Assembly (NCBI RefSeq): GCF_042956465.1
Contig: NZ_JBIBGL010000007.1
Span: 248,001 to 312,000, forward strand
DNA: 64,000 nt
Origin: Embleya sp042956465
GTDB taxonomy: Bacteria; Actinomycetota; Actinomycetes; Streptomycetales; Streptomycetaceae
Direction: 5' to 3'
In this document: positions 53,915 to 63,340 of the stretch, one piece after another
How the letters are laid out: every line of letters begins with the position of its first letter
How positions within the stretch are numbered: the first letter of the stretch is position 1
Program-made: the position numbers and the translations under genes
The notes under the pieces: model-generated
Told to the model about the DNA's origin: nothing
Database searches by the model: none
What the model saw: only the letters and a program-made list of their open reading frames with translations

Positions 53915-55224
53915 CGGGGCATCTCCTTCCACGGCACCTTGGTGTCGCCGCGCGGCTCGCGCGGCAGGTCCAGCACCCGGTCCGCGATCACGTTGCGCAG
54001 CACCTCCGACGTGCCACCCTCGATCGAATTTCCCTTGGCCCGCAGGTAGTAGTAGCCCGGCACCCGCGCCCCGAGCGTGGCCTGGCCCAACTCGCTGCGC
54101 CGCATCGCCCAGTCGTCGTAGCCCAACCCCTCCTCGCCGGCCAGTTCCAGCCACAACCGGGTGACGTCCTGGTTCAGCCGGGCGTAGGCGATCTTGGCCG
54201 CCGACCCCTCCGGACCCGGTGTACCGGCGGCGAGCTGCTGGCGGATGCGCTCGTTGCCCAACCGGGCCACCTCGCACTCCACCCAGGCCCGCAGCAGCCG
54301 GTCGTGCAGGCCGGGCGTGCGCAGCTCCGGTCGGTCGCGCCACATCCGTGCCACCGCGCCGATCGCGTCCGCCTCGCGTGCGGACGCCGCGCCGCCGATG
54401 GCGACCCGCTCGTTCATCAGCGTCGTGTTCGACACCGCCCAGCCCTGACCCACCTCGCCCGCCCGGTGCGTGTCCGGGATCCGCACGTCGGTCAGGAACA
54501 CCTCGTTGAACTCGGCCTGTCCGGTGGCCTGCCGCAGCGGCCGCACCTCGACTCCGGGCGAGGTCATGTCCAGGAAGAAGTAGGTCAGCCCCTGGTGCTT
54601 GGGCAGGTCCGGATCGGTCCGGGCGAGCAGCATCGCCCAGCGCGCCTTGTGGGCGAGCGAGGTCCACACCTTCTGGCCGTTGACGATCCAGTCCCCGTCA
54701 CCCTCGCGGACCGCGCGGGTGGCCAGACCCGCCAGGTCCGATCCCGCGCCGGGCTCGCTGAAGAGCTGGCACCAGATCTCCTCACCGGTCCACAGCGGGC
54801 GCAACAACTCGGTTCGCAGCCGGGCACTCGCGTGTGCGACGACGGTGGGCGCACCCATCCCGAGGCCGATCGGATTGCGGTACCCACTGGCCGCCTTCGC
54901 CCCCGCCGCGATCAACGCGCTCTCGACCACCTGCTGCAACGCGCGCGAGGCGCCCAGGCCGCCACACCCGACCGGGAAGTGCACCCAGGCCAGGCCCGCG
55001 TCGAAGCGGTGGCCCAGGAACTCGACCGAGGACATCGTGGTCGGATCGTGCGCCGCGACCAGATCGGCCACCCGGCGCCGGATCTCCGCCGCGTCGATCG
55101 CGGGCGCACCCGATCCCCGGGCAGGGTCGGGGTCCGGCTCGCCGGCGGGCTCGTGGGCGGGTTCGCCGGTGGCCTCGTGGGTGGGCTCGTTGTCCGTATC
55201 GCTCACGTCGCCCCGCTCTCGCAC
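53911..55224 (-). CDS. Acyl-CoA dehydrogenase, first subunit of a pair
   Basis: The 437-residue protein has WCQLFSEPGAGSDLAGL and VNGQKVWTS, which bind FAD and acyl-CoA, and ends GNSIEGGTSEVLRNVIADRV, typical of FadE26-like proteins. An N-terminal extension of about 40 residues is rich in Glu, Pro and Asp and contains EPAHEPAGEP-like repeats. The GTG at 55224 has GGAGG eight bases before it; a GTG at 55206 is an alternative that would remove six residues. It would introduce a double bond into a bulky acyl-CoA with its partner. Confidence 0.88.
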   Translation of the reverse strand: MRERGDVSDTDNEPTHEATGEPAHEPAGEPDPDPARGSGAPAIDAAEIRRRVADLVAAHDPTTMSSVEFLGHRFDAGLAWVHFPVGCGGLGASRALQQVVESALIAAGAKAASGYRNPIGLGMGAPTVVAHASARLRTELLRPLWTGEEIWCQLFSEPGAGSDLAGLATRAVREGDGDWIVNGQKVWTSLAHKARWAMLLARTDPDLPKHQGLTYFFLDMTSPGVEVRPLRQATGQAEFNEVFLTDVRIPDTHRAGEVGQGWAVSNTTLMNERVAIGGAASAREADAIGAVARMWRDRPELRTPGLHDRLLRAWVECEVARLGNERIRQQLAAGTPGPEGSAAKIAYARLNQDVTRLWLELAGEEGLGYDDWAMRRSELGQATLGARVPGYYYLRAKGNSIEGGTSEVLRNVIADRVLDLPREPRGDTKVPWKEMPR

Positions 55225-55456
55225 AAGAGGTGCCTCCGTCCTGCGTCATGACGCCCTGTTCATCGACCCCGACACACTGTCGACGGTCGGGCCACCTGGA
55301 TGCTAGGCGCTGAACTCACCGGTAGGAAGCCTGCTCCCGGGCCCCCAACCGATGCGCTCAGGCGATATGTTCGTCTCCCCGTGTGAGCGAGTACACGCAC
55401 GGACTCCAGCCGGGACCTTCCGGGATTCCGCGCGTCGCAGGGGGTGCTGTACAGCC

Positions 55457-57286
55457 ATGACCGCCGAAGGACTCGAGGCGGGTCTCGCCGCCGAACTCGC
55501 CGCGGACGGGGAGTCGGTCACCGAAGCACTGGACAAATGGTCGGTGCGAACCCCGATGCGGGTCTTCATCCACTACGGCGAGCACGGTCTGGACCTGAGC
55601 TACGCCGAGGCCAAGCGGGCCACCGACACGATCGCCGGAAACCTGGCCCGGGCGGGCATCCGGCGCGGCGATCGCATCGCGGTGCACTGCCGCAGCGCAT
55701 ACGCCGCCGCGCTGTGGATGTTCGGCATCTGGAAGGCCGGCGCGGTGTACTGCCCGGTGGACCCGGACGCCATCGGCGACCTGCTGGTCGAGCAACTCGA
55801 CGCCGGCCAGCCGGTGCTCGTGGTCACCGAACGCGCCCTGGTGCACGCGTTGGAGGCGGTCCGGCCGCACCTGAACCGGTTGCCGCGGCTGACCGTGCAC
55901 GACGCGGTCGGGCCCCGGCCGCCGCACGGCTACCCGGAGATCGCCTACGCCAACTTCCTGGCCCGCGCGGTGCCGCCGGGCGTGACGATCGATCCGGGCG
56001 ACGTCGGGATGATCGTGCACACCGCCGGGGTGACCGGCCGGCCCAAGGCGGCGGTGTTGCCGCACCGTTGGCTCGCCTCGTACACGCTGTTGCTGCGCCG
56101 GCTCACCACGCCCGAGGACGTGGTGCACGTGGACCTGCCGCTGCACTCGATCCAGGGCGCGTTCGCGGGCCTGGCCCGGGCCGCCTGGGCGGGCGCCGGC
56201 GTGGCGTTGTGGGACCGCTTCCACCCGGTCGACTTCTGGCGCCGCGTGGTGTCGGCGGGGGCCACCGGCGCGGTGCTCACCGAGACGATGGTGGGCTGGC
56301 TGGCCGGCGCGCCCGAACTGCGCGGCGAGCGCAACAACCCGCTGAGCACGGTGCTCATGCAGCCGCTGCCGCCGACCCATCGCGCGTTCGCCCGCCGGTA
56401 CGGGATCGACACCGTGGTCGCCGGTTACGGGCAGGTCGAGACCGGGCTGCCGATCGCGGCCGTCCTGGTCGGTCTGGACCCGAGCGAGGCCACGCCGCCG
56501 TCGCTGCGGCGCGGGCTGGCGCCGGCGGCGGTCGCGAAGGCGTGTGCCCGACTGGGCGTGCCGGTGCTCGACGGGGCCCGGATCGTGCGCAAGGGCTGCC
56601 TGGGCGCCCCACTGCCGTTCGCCCGGGTGGCGATCCTGGACGAGCACGACCGGCCGGTGCCGCGCGGCGTGGTCGGGCACCTGGCGATCCGACCGCATCT
56701 GCCGGGGCTGTTGGTGCAGGAATATGTGGACGATCCGCTGAGCATCGCGGAGGCCACCCGCAACCTGTGGTTCCACACCGGTGACGCGGCGGTGTTCGAC
56801 GAGGAGGACGGGCTGCTGCACTTCGTCGACCGGGTCGTGGACCGGATCCGGATCCGCGGCGAGAACGTGTCGGCGTACCACATCGAGGACCTGGTCAACC
56901 AGCATCCCGACATCGCGGTCGGCGCGGTGTTCGGGGTGCCCGCCGACCGGGAGGACGAGGACGAGGTGGTCCTGTACGCCGAGCCCGAGCCGGGCCGGCC
57001 GCTGGATCCCGACGAACTACGCGCGTGGTGCGCGCAGTCGTTGCCCGCGTACATGCGGCCGGCACACGTGCGGATCGTCGCGCGGATGCCTCGGACGCCG
57101 AACGGGCGGGTGGAGAAGTATCGGCTGCGCCGGCACTTCCTGGGCCTGACGGATCGTCCGGGCCCGGCGGTGCGGGGTGTGCCGGTGCCGACCCCGATGC
57201 CTTCGACCCGGCCGGCACTGGCGCCGGCGCTGTCCCCGGTACGGTCCGCGTTGCCGCCGTCGTTGCCGCCGGGGACAGGGCGCTGA
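55457..57286 (+). CDS. Acyl-CoA ligase (ANL superfamily, CaiC-like)
   Basis: The 609-residue enzyme has the phosphate loop VHTAGVTGRPKAAVL, the adenine-site GYGQVETGLP, LWFHTGDAA, and the catalytic lysine in NGRVEKYRLRR. The order resembles crotonobetaine/carnitine-CoA ligase. The last 50 residues are Pro/Ser-rich and extra. It is divergent from the dehydrogenase pair and probably activates the substrate they oxidise. The importer upstream could supply that substrate. Confidence 0.88.
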   Translation: MTAEGLEAGLAAELAADGESVTEALDKWSVRTPMRVFIHYGEHGLDLSYAEAKRATDTIAGNLARAGIRRGDRIAVHCRSAYAAALWMFGIWKAGAVYCPVDPDAIGDLLVEQLDAGQPVLVVTERALVHALEAVRPHLNRLPRLTVHDAVGPRPPHGYPEIAYANFLARAVPPGVTIDPGDVGMIVHTAGVTGRPKAAVLPHRWLASYTLLLRRLTTPEDVVHVDLPLHSIQGAFAGLARAAWAGAGVALWDRFHPVDFWRRVVSAGATGAVLTETMVGWLAGAPELRGERNNPLSTVLMQPLPPTHRAFARRYGIDTVVAGYGQVETGLPIAAVLVGLDPSEATPPSLRRGLAPAAVAKACARLGVPVLDGARIVRKGCLGAPLPFARVAILDEHDRPVPRGVVGHLAIRPHLPGLLVQEYVDDPLSIAEATRNLWFHTGDAAVFDEEDGLLHFVDRVVDRIRIRGENVSAYHIEDLVNQHPDIAVGAVFGVPADREDEDEVVLYAEPEPGRPLDPDELRAWCAQSLPAYMRPAHVRIVARMPRTPNGRVEKYRLRRHFLGLTDRPGPAVRGVPVPTPMPSTRPALAPALSPVRSALPPSLPPGTGR

Positions 57287-57461
57287 TCGGTACGAGTGGC
57301 CGGCGCGGCTGTTGCGGGGCCGGCCGTCGAGGGTGGACCGGCCGATCGTACGCACGCCGGATCGGGCGGATAGCTGATCATGCGGATATGTCGCTTTCCA
57401 AGGGGAAGGCGTACCACGCACGCGATTCTGCGGGCGTGGGCAGATCCGAGGAGCGGCACCC

Positions 57462-58208
57462 ATGGACAGCACGAAGGGCGTCACGGGACCGACCGCCGAA
57501 TCCGGCGCGGGGCGGCATCGGCGCAGCGGCAAGGGATTCGGTTTCGGTTTGCTGGTCGTGCTCGGCACCGTGCTGATGCTCGGCGGGATCGTCGGCCTGG
57601 TCTACACGGGCGTTGCCACGCTGACCACGATGGTGCTGTTCGGCTGGCTGCTGCTGATCGGCGGCGTGGTCGGTTTCGTCCAGGCCATCCAGGCGCGCAA
57701 GGAGAACGCGTTCTGGCTCGTGGTCGCGGTCTCCGCGCTGAACATCGCGGCGGGTGTGGTGCTGCTGCGCCGGCCCGAGGTGGCGGCCGAGGCACTGACC
57801 CTGTTCGTGGCGCTCCTGCTGCTCGGCGCGGGCATGTTCCGCATCGTGGGCGGCGTCGCGAGCATGTCCGCCAAGATGATCTGGACCATCGTGGTCGGCG
57901 TGATCGACCTGGTCCTGGGCCTGTTGGTACTGGCCGAATGGCCCAGCAGCAGCCGCTATGCGATCGGCACGTTCATCTCGCTGGCCCTGCTCTTCGACGG
58001 ACTCAGCCTGGTCAGCCTGGGCCTGACGGGCCGTCGGATCGTCGGCATGGTCCGCGAGGCGGAGGTCCCGGAAACCACCTCGGCCGGACCGGACGAGGTG
58101 TCCCCCGACGCGCCCACCACGGAGTGGAAGGCCCAACAGGGGACGTCCAGGGAAGGCACTTTCAAGGGCCCGGACACCATGACGAAGCGCACGGACGACG
58201 AGCGGTAG
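57462..58208 (+). CDS. HdeD-family (DUF308) membrane protein
   Basis: The 248-residue protein has six membrane helices in three DUF308-like pairs (FGLLVVLGTVLMLGGIVGLV to GTFISLALLFDGLSLVSLGL) and hydrophilic ends. HdeD relatives are linked to acid or envelope stress, but the role in actinobacteria is unknown. The C-terminal tail is long and charged. A perfect palindromic terminator follows 124 bp later. Confidence 0.83.
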   Translation: MDSTKGVTGPTAESGAGRHRRSGKGFGFGLLVVLGTVLMLGGIVGLVYTGVATLTTMVLFGWLLLIGGVVGFVQAIQARKENAFWLVVAVSALNIAAGVVLLRRPEVAAEALTLFVALLLLGAGMFRIVGGVASMSAKMIWTIVVGVIDLVLGLLVLAEWPSSSRYAIGTFISLALLFDGLSLVSLGLTGRRIVGMVREAEVPETTSAGPDEVSPDAPTTEWKAQQGTSREGTFKGPDTMTKRTDDER

Positions 58209-58331
58209 GGCCGGCGGCTTCGACGGCGGGCGGCTCGGGGCCTGCAACGGCTTCGACGTCTGCAACGCTCTCGAGGTCCACAACGCCGAGGTCTGCAACG
58301 TTTTCAAGGTCTGTATGTATGCCCGCAACGC

Positions 58332-58371
58332 CGAACGCCGGGCGGGCTGTGCACAGCCCGCCCGGCGTTCG
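58332..58371. terminator. 40-bp perfect palindrome terminator
   Basis: Bases 58332-58371 are their own reverse complement, able to form a 17- to 18-bp stem. The site lies between the convergent HdeD-like and MFS genes, so it should terminate both transcripts. Confidence 0.8.
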
Positions 58372-58378
58372 CGGACGT

Positions 58379-59872
58379 TCAGTCCGTCCGGCGCTTCATC
58401 AACAGCGCCGGCAGGAACGCCAGTGCCATGAAGCCGACCGCCCACCAGTACGTCCCCTGGAACGCGTCCGCCAACCGAGGCCCGATCTCGTGCACCGCGG
58501 CCGGCGACAACGCGTGCAGCTCACCGAGCCCACCCGCCCCCTGCCCGGCCGGCAGGCCGTCCCGCATCGCACCGGCCAACAGCACCGACATCAGCGCCCC
58601 GCCGATCGCGGCGGCCACCTGCTGGATGATGGTCAAGGTGGTGCCGGCGACCGCGACCTGCTCGTGCGACATGGTGCGCAGCGCCGAGGCGGTGGTCGGC
58701 ATCAGCGTCATGCCGACCCCGACACCCGTCACCGACATGCAGGACATCAGCACCCAGTAGGGCGTGTCCGCGGCGACCTGCGTGGTGAAGGCGAGGAAGC
58801 CGGAGGCGGCGACCACGATCCCGACCGACACGATCCGGCCCGGCGCGATCCGGTCGCTGAGCCGGCTGGCGATCTGCATGGACACCGCGGTGAACAGGGC
58901 CTGCGGCGCACCCAGCATGCCGGAGGCGGTGGCGCTCTCGCCGCGGACCAGTTGGTAGTACAGCGGGGCCAACATCATCGACCCGAAGTACGCGCAGACG
59001 AACAGCACCATGGTGCCCGCGGCGGCCACGAACGGGCGGCTGCGGAACAGTCGCAGGTCGATCAGCGCGTGCTCGATCCGCAACGCCCGGACCACGAAGC
59101 CGATCACCAGGAGCGCGCCGAGCACGGCCGGGACCACCGCCCCGGTGGAGCCGAAGTCGCCCTTCTCGCCGCCGGTGGCCAGACCGTAGATCAGCAGCGC
59201 CAGACCGGGGGAGAGCATCAGCAGTCCGGGCACGTCCAGCGGCTTGGTCGGCTGCGGCGTATCGCGGGGGAAGACCTTGGCGGCCAGGGTCAGTGCGACG
59301 GCGCCGATCGGCACGTTGATGAAGAAGATCCAGCGCCACGAGACGTCGTCCACCAGCCACCCGCCCAGGATCGGGCCGGCAAGTGGGCCGATCAGGATCG
59401 GGATGCCCAGGATGGCCATCGTGCGGCCCATCCGGCTCGGGTCCGAGGCGCGGGCCAGGATGGTCATCCCGACCGGCATGATCAGGCCGCCGCCGAGCCC
59501 CTGCAGGACCCGGAAGGCGATCAGCGACTCGGCCGACCAGGCCAGCCCGGCCAGCACGGAGCCGGCGGCGAACGTGCCGATCGAGAACATGTACAGCCGC
59601 TTGGTGCCGAACCGGCCCATCGCCCAGGCGGCCACCGGGATGACGGTGGCCAGGGCGAGCGTGTACCCCGTCGCGACCCACTGGATGGTGGCCAGCGGGG
59701 CGTCGAAGTCCTGCGCGAGGTGGTTGAGCGCGACGTTGACGACGGTGACGTCGAGCACGGACATCACCGAACCGAGGACGACCACGAGGGCGATCATCGC
59801 GACGCTGCGGGAAGGGGTGGGGACGGCGGTCGCGGGCGTGCTCGCGGCCGGGGCGGTGGTCGATGCCATCAC
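58379..59872 (-). CDS. MFS multidrug exporter, DHA2 family
   Basis: The 497-residue protein has 14 helices, motif SVLDVTVVNVALNHLAQDF in helix 1 and GLGGGLIMPVGMTILARA in the motif C region. It follows the FMN reductase gene by 52 bp on the same strand and is probably in its operon, suggesting export of, or protection from, a redox-active compound such as a quinone. Confidence 0.92.
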   Translation of the reverse strand: MMASTTAPAASTPATAVPTPSRSVAMIALVVVLGSVMSVLDVTVVNVALNHLAQDFDAPLATIQWVATGYTLALATVIPVAAWAMGRFGTKRLYMFSIGTFAAGSVLAGLAWSAESLIAFRVLQGLGGGLIMPVGMTILARASDPSRMGRTMAILGIPILIGPLAGPILGGWLVDDVSWRWIFFINVPIGAVALTLAAKVFPRDTPQPTKPLDVPGLLMLSPGLALLIYGLATGGEKGDFGSTGAVVPAVLGALLVIGFVVRALRIEHALIDLRLFRSRPFVAAAGTMVLFVCAYFGSMMLAPLYYQLVRGESATASGMLGAPQALFTAVSMQIASRLSDRIAPGRIVSVGIVVAASGFLAFTTQVAADTPYWVLMSCMSVTGVGVGMTLMPTTASALRTMSHEQVAVAGTTLTIIQQVAAAIGGALMSVLLAGAMRDGLPAGQGAGGLGELHALSPAAVHEIGPRLADAFQGTYWWAVGFMALAFLPALLMKRRTD

Positions 59873-59924
59873 GGCTCCTGGCGTTCGGCGGGGGAATGGC
59901 TGCGGCTGCTTCGGGAGCCGGCGC

Positions 59925-60548
59925 TCAGACGCCGTACGGGCGGCGCACGCGCGTCGACCGGGTGGCCTCGGTCCACCAGGCGAGCTGATCGAGCATCACC
60001 TTGGCGGCGGCCTCGGTGCCCGCGACGTCGACCGGCCGACCCTCGGCGTCGAACTTCTCCCACGCCATCGGGAAGGCGAGCCCGTCCCGGGTGGTGACCA
60101 TGTGCTGCTCGGCGAAGACCAGACGCAGCTGTTCGACGGCACGCAGGCCACCGGAGATGCCGCCGTAGGAGACGAACCCGACCGGCTTGCCCTGCCATTC
60201 GCTGCGGAACAGGTCGATCATGTTCTTCAGCCCGGCCGGGAAGCTGTGGTTGTACTCGGGCGTGACCACCACGAACGCGTCCGCGGCGGCCAGCCGATCG
60301 CCCACCGCGGCGACCACGGCGGCGGGTTCGCTGCCCATCGGCGCCCACACGTCGGGCAGCCGGTCGTGGGCGAGGTCGATGATGTCCACCTCGAAGTCCC
60401 CGTGCCGCTCGGCCGTGGCGGCGAACCAGTTGGACACCACGGGGGCGAAACGCCCTTCGCGGGTGCTGCCGACGATGACGGCCAGCCGGAAGGGGTCGGT
60501 GTTCGGGTGGGCGCTCGTGCCGGCGGTCGTGTGCGTGGCGATGCTCAT
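59925..60548 (-). CDS. NAD(P)H-dependent FMN reductase
   Basis: The 207-residue flavodoxin-like protein has the phosphate loop VGSTREGRFAPVVSNW and the family motif TPEYNHSFPAGLKNMID, then SYGGISGGLRAVEQLR. Such enzymes reduce quinones, azo dyes, chromate or FMN. The MerR-like promoter upstream and the exporter downstream fit a detoxification operon. Confidence 0.92.
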   Translation of the reverse strand: MSIATHTTAGTSAHPNTDPFRLAVIVGSTREGRFAPVVSNWFAATAERHGDFEVDIIDLAHDRLPDVWAPMGSEPAAVVAAVGDRLAAADAFVVVTPEYNHSFPAGLKNMIDLFRSEWQGKPVGFVSYGGISGGLRAVEQLRLVFAEQHMVTTRDGLAFPMAWEKFDAEGRPVDVAGTEAAAKVMLDQLAWWTEATRSTRVRRPYGV

Positions 60549-60623
60549 GGAAGCCCCCAAGGAGAGAAGTGCGAACTGTCGTGCGCGGCTCCGGAAGTGC
60601 TTCCTCCGAGCGCCTGGTGAAGA

Positions 60624-60654
60624 CGCTAGAAGTTGAAGTCGACTTGAAGTCAAG
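60624..60654 (-). promoter_or_regulatory. MerR-type promoter for FMN reductase/MFS operon
   Basis: On the reverse strand TTGACT (-35) and TAGCGT (-10-like) are 19 bases apart. The spacer contains the dyad AAGTCGACTT and its TTGAAGTC repeats. An over-long spacer with a dyad is the hallmark of promoters activated by MerR-family regulators. No merR gene is in the window. Confidence 0.5.
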
Positions 60655-60813
60655 CCCGGTCGCGCGCTTCGCTCCTCGCGGCGGGATCCGGGCCCGATCG
60701 CGGCGGTGGCGGCGGTGAGCCCGTGCGCTGCGCCTCCCGCGCGCCGCGTCGGACGGCCGAGGGCACGCGCCGGCGGGGTGGACGCACTCGGAGGCGACGG
60801 GTGCGGTCGGTGA

Positions 60814-62094
60814 TCAGGGGGTGTGCCGAGCCGCTTCGGCGGGGCCGCCGACCGTGGAGATCGTGGCGACCGTCGCGAGGGCGACGGCGCCGGCGCACAG
60901 CATGACCGTCGACGGGGAGGTGGCGTCCACGACGGCTCCGCCGAGGAGCGCACCCACGGCGAAGGTGAGTTGGAAGGACGACGTGAATACGACCATGGCG
61001 GCTTCCCGAGCCTGCGGGGCGGAGCGGGCGAACCAGGTCTGGGAGCAGGCGGGCACGGCGCCGTAGGCCAGACCCCACACCACGAGCAGGCCGATCGCGC
61101 CGGCATCCCACCGACCCAGGAGCGGGAACAGCAGCGTGGCCGCGGCGATCAGGACCGCACACGTGAGGAACGTCGCGCGCAGGCCGCGCGCCATGGTCAC
61201 GCCCGCGACGAAGTTGCCGACGATGCCGGCCACGCCGAAGATCAGCAGGTAGGCGCCGATCAGCCCGCGATCCACGTGGGTGACCTGCTCCAGGAACGGA
61301 GTCACGTACGTGTAGGCGCCGAAGTGCGTGATCACGATCAGGGCGGTCAGCGCGAGTGCGATCCGGATGTCGGTGCCGCGCAACAGCCCACGCAACACCG
61401 CGGCGCGGGTCACCTGAAGCGCGGGCAGCGGCGGCAGCAGTACGAGCAGCGCGATCGACACGCCCAGCGCGATGACGCCCATGACCGCGAACGAGGCGCG
61501 CCAGCCGATGTGTTCGCCCAGTTGGGTACCGGCCGGCAGGCCCAACACCGAACCGGCCGGCACAGCCGCGAAGATCACGGCGGTCGCCGTACCCACCACC
61601 TTCGCGCGCACCAACCGAGGCGCCAACCCCGCCCCGATCGACCAGAACCCGCCGATGGTGACCCCGACCAGCGACCGAGCCACCAGCATCACCCAGAACG
61701 CGGGCGCAGCCGCCGCGAGGAAGTTCGCCACCGCCAGGAGCACGATCAGCGCGACCAACATCGTCCGCCGATCCAGCCGCCCGGTGCACACGGTCACCAG
61801 CGGCGCGCAGATCGCCGCCAGTAGGCCCGGCACGGTCATCAGCCATCCCGCCGTCCCGTCCGAGACGCCGAAGTCACCCCCGATCGGCGTCAACAACCCG
61901 ATCGGCAGGATCTCGCTGGTCACGATCGCGAAGATCCCGAGCGACAGACACACGACGGCCGGCCAGTACTGCCGGGATTCCTGTTCGGGTGCCTGCTCCT
62001 GTCCCTGTTCCCGTTCCCGTTTCGGTGTCTGCTCCTGAGAAGACGGGTCGGTCCGACCGGTCGTGTGCTCGGCGGATCCGGTGGTGACGGACAT
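60814..62094 (-). CDS. MFS exporter, DHA1-like (AraJ/Bcr type)
   Basis: The 426-residue protein has 12 helices after a charged, Glu/Gln-rich N-terminus (about 1-45). Helix 1 reads VCLSLGIFAIVTSEILPIGL, which includes the TSExLP motif of DHA1 sugar and drug exporters. AAGGGA precedes the ATG at 62094. Substrate is unknown. The 265-bp gap to the FMN reductase suggests a separate transcript. Confidence 0.9.
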   Translation of the reverse strand: MSVTTGSAEHTTGRTDPSSQEQTPKREREQGQEQAPEQESRQYWPAVVCLSLGIFAIVTSEILPIGLLTPIGGDFGVSDGTAGWLMTVPGLLAAICAPLVTVCTGRLDRRTMLVALIVLLAVANFLAAAAPAFWVMLVARSLVGVTIGGFWSIGAGLAPRLVRAKVVGTATAVIFAAVPAGSVLGLPAGTQLGEHIGWRASFAVMGVIALGVSIALLVLLPPLPALQVTRAAVLRGLLRGTDIRIALALTALIVITHFGAYTYVTPFLEQVTHVDRGLIGAYLLIFGVAGIVGNFVAGVTMARGLRATFLTCAVLIAAATLLFPLLGRWDAGAIGLLVVWGLAYGAVPACSQTWFARSAPQAREAAMVVFTSSFQLTFAVGALLGGAVVDATSPSTVMLCAGAVALATVATISTVGGPAEAARHTP

Positions 62095-62361
62095 GACGTT
62101 CCCTTCGGCGATGCGGGTGGGTGGGACCCCGACGCGGGGTGTGTCCCAGTACAACCACCCGCACCACACCGGGTCTGGCGGTATCCCGCCGTCAACCCTT
62201 CCGCCATGCCCTTGGCCTTCGGCCCGCTTCGGGCGTACGGCCGCTCTTACGGCAATTCGCGCCCACCACCGTCGAGTTGCGCACCACCGCCACAACCGTC
62301 GATCAGCCCCACCGCAGAGGCGGGATCGAAGCCGATCGGCGGCCCGGGGTGGCGGCCCTTC

Positions 62362-62913
62362 CTACAGGTCGGCCGGGATCAGCGAGTACAGCACGACGTC
62401 GACCCGGCCGGCGTGCAGGCGGCCGGCCTTGCGCAGGATGCCCTCTCGATGGAGGCCGGCCTTGATCGCCGTCTTGCGCGAGGGGATGTTCCCCACGGCG
62501 GCCTTGAGTTCGAGGCGCTCGAAGCCCTGCTCGGTCAGCAGCCAGTGCCCGAGTGCGCGGGTGGCCTGGGCGGCGATCCCGCGTCCGCGCGCCCACGGGG
62601 CGATCCAATAGCCCACCTCGCTGACCAGTTCGTGCCAGTCGGTCCGCTTGAGCCCGACGGCGCCGAGGAGCCGCCCGTCGGCGGGGTCGGAGATCGCGAA
62701 GTGGATGCCGTCGCCCGACTCGCGCAGGGTGTGGGCCGTTTTCGTACACCAGTCGACGGATGCCTCGACGGTGTAGGGCCGCGGCAGCGGTATCCATCGT
62801 TGGACCACCTCGTCCGCGCAGGCGGTTCGGTTGTCCTCGACATCATCGGCGCTGAACGGCCGGAGTGTGATCGAGCCTGCATGCAGGACACGTTCGGGAA
62901 AGACGTCGCTCAC
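62362..62913 (-). CDS. GNAT acetyltransferase, RimJ/RimL-like
   Basis: The 183-residue protein has a GNAT fold: ITLRPFSADDVEDN at the start, LLGAVGLKRTDWHELVSEVG, the acetyl-CoA loop YWIAPWARGRGIAAQATRAL, and the FERLELKAAVGNIPSRKTAI segment of RimL-like enzymes. It probably acetylates an amino group of a protein or small molecule. The GTG start has only a weak ribosome site. It stands alone. Confidence 0.9.
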   Translation of the reverse strand: MSDVFPERVLHAGSITLRPFSADDVEDNRTACADEVVQRWIPLPRPYTVEASVDWCTKTAHTLRESGDGIHFAISDPADGRLLGAVGLKRTDWHELVSEVGYWIAPWARGRGIAAQATRALGHWLLTEQGFERLELKAAVGNIPSRKTAIKAGLHREGILRKAGRLHAGRVDVVLYSLIPADL

Positions 62914-63340
62914 TGACAGGATTCGCCCCCTCGTATCAAGTCGCCCGATTCTTCCGCCTCACCGGCCGTGACGTAAGAGCCACGGGCCGAATTCACCCAC
63001 TGCGCCCAACGCCCGGCCCACGCCGGCGGTCGAGCACCTGGTCCGAGCGCCGGCGCGCTGCGGCCGCGTGCGTCCTCCGGCCGCTGCACGCGGCCGGCCG
63101 CTCCGGGATGACGAAGCGGCGGAGCCCGCGGAACGGTTCGCGTTCGGTAACGCGGGTCCACCCTGACCCATGCGCCGCCCGATGCACGCGTCACCCGACC
63201 CATGCGGCCTTCACGGCCACCCGAACAACTTCGCTCACGGCGAACAGGGACTCGGGAGGACGGGGGAACAAAGAGGGGCTCTTGTTTCTTGAGTCAGTGC
63301 AGCGCAACTTTTTCGACTGTGGCTACTTGAGGGGCATGAC
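62914..63340. other. Intergenic region upstream of lon
   Basis: No gene is supported in this 427-bp stretch; short frames are arginine/alanine-rich. It contains the ClgR-type box and the lon leader with the small inverted repeat AAGAGGGGCTCTT (63271-63283). Confidence 0.55.
63228..63245 (+). promoter_or_regulatory. ClgR-type operator upstream of lon
   Basis: ACTTCGCTCACGGCGAAC fits the actinobacterial ClgR consensus WNNWCGCYNANRGCGWWS at every position. ClgR activates clp and lon protease genes in Streptomyces and Corynebacterium, and the site lies 95 bp before the lon start. Confidence 0.65.
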
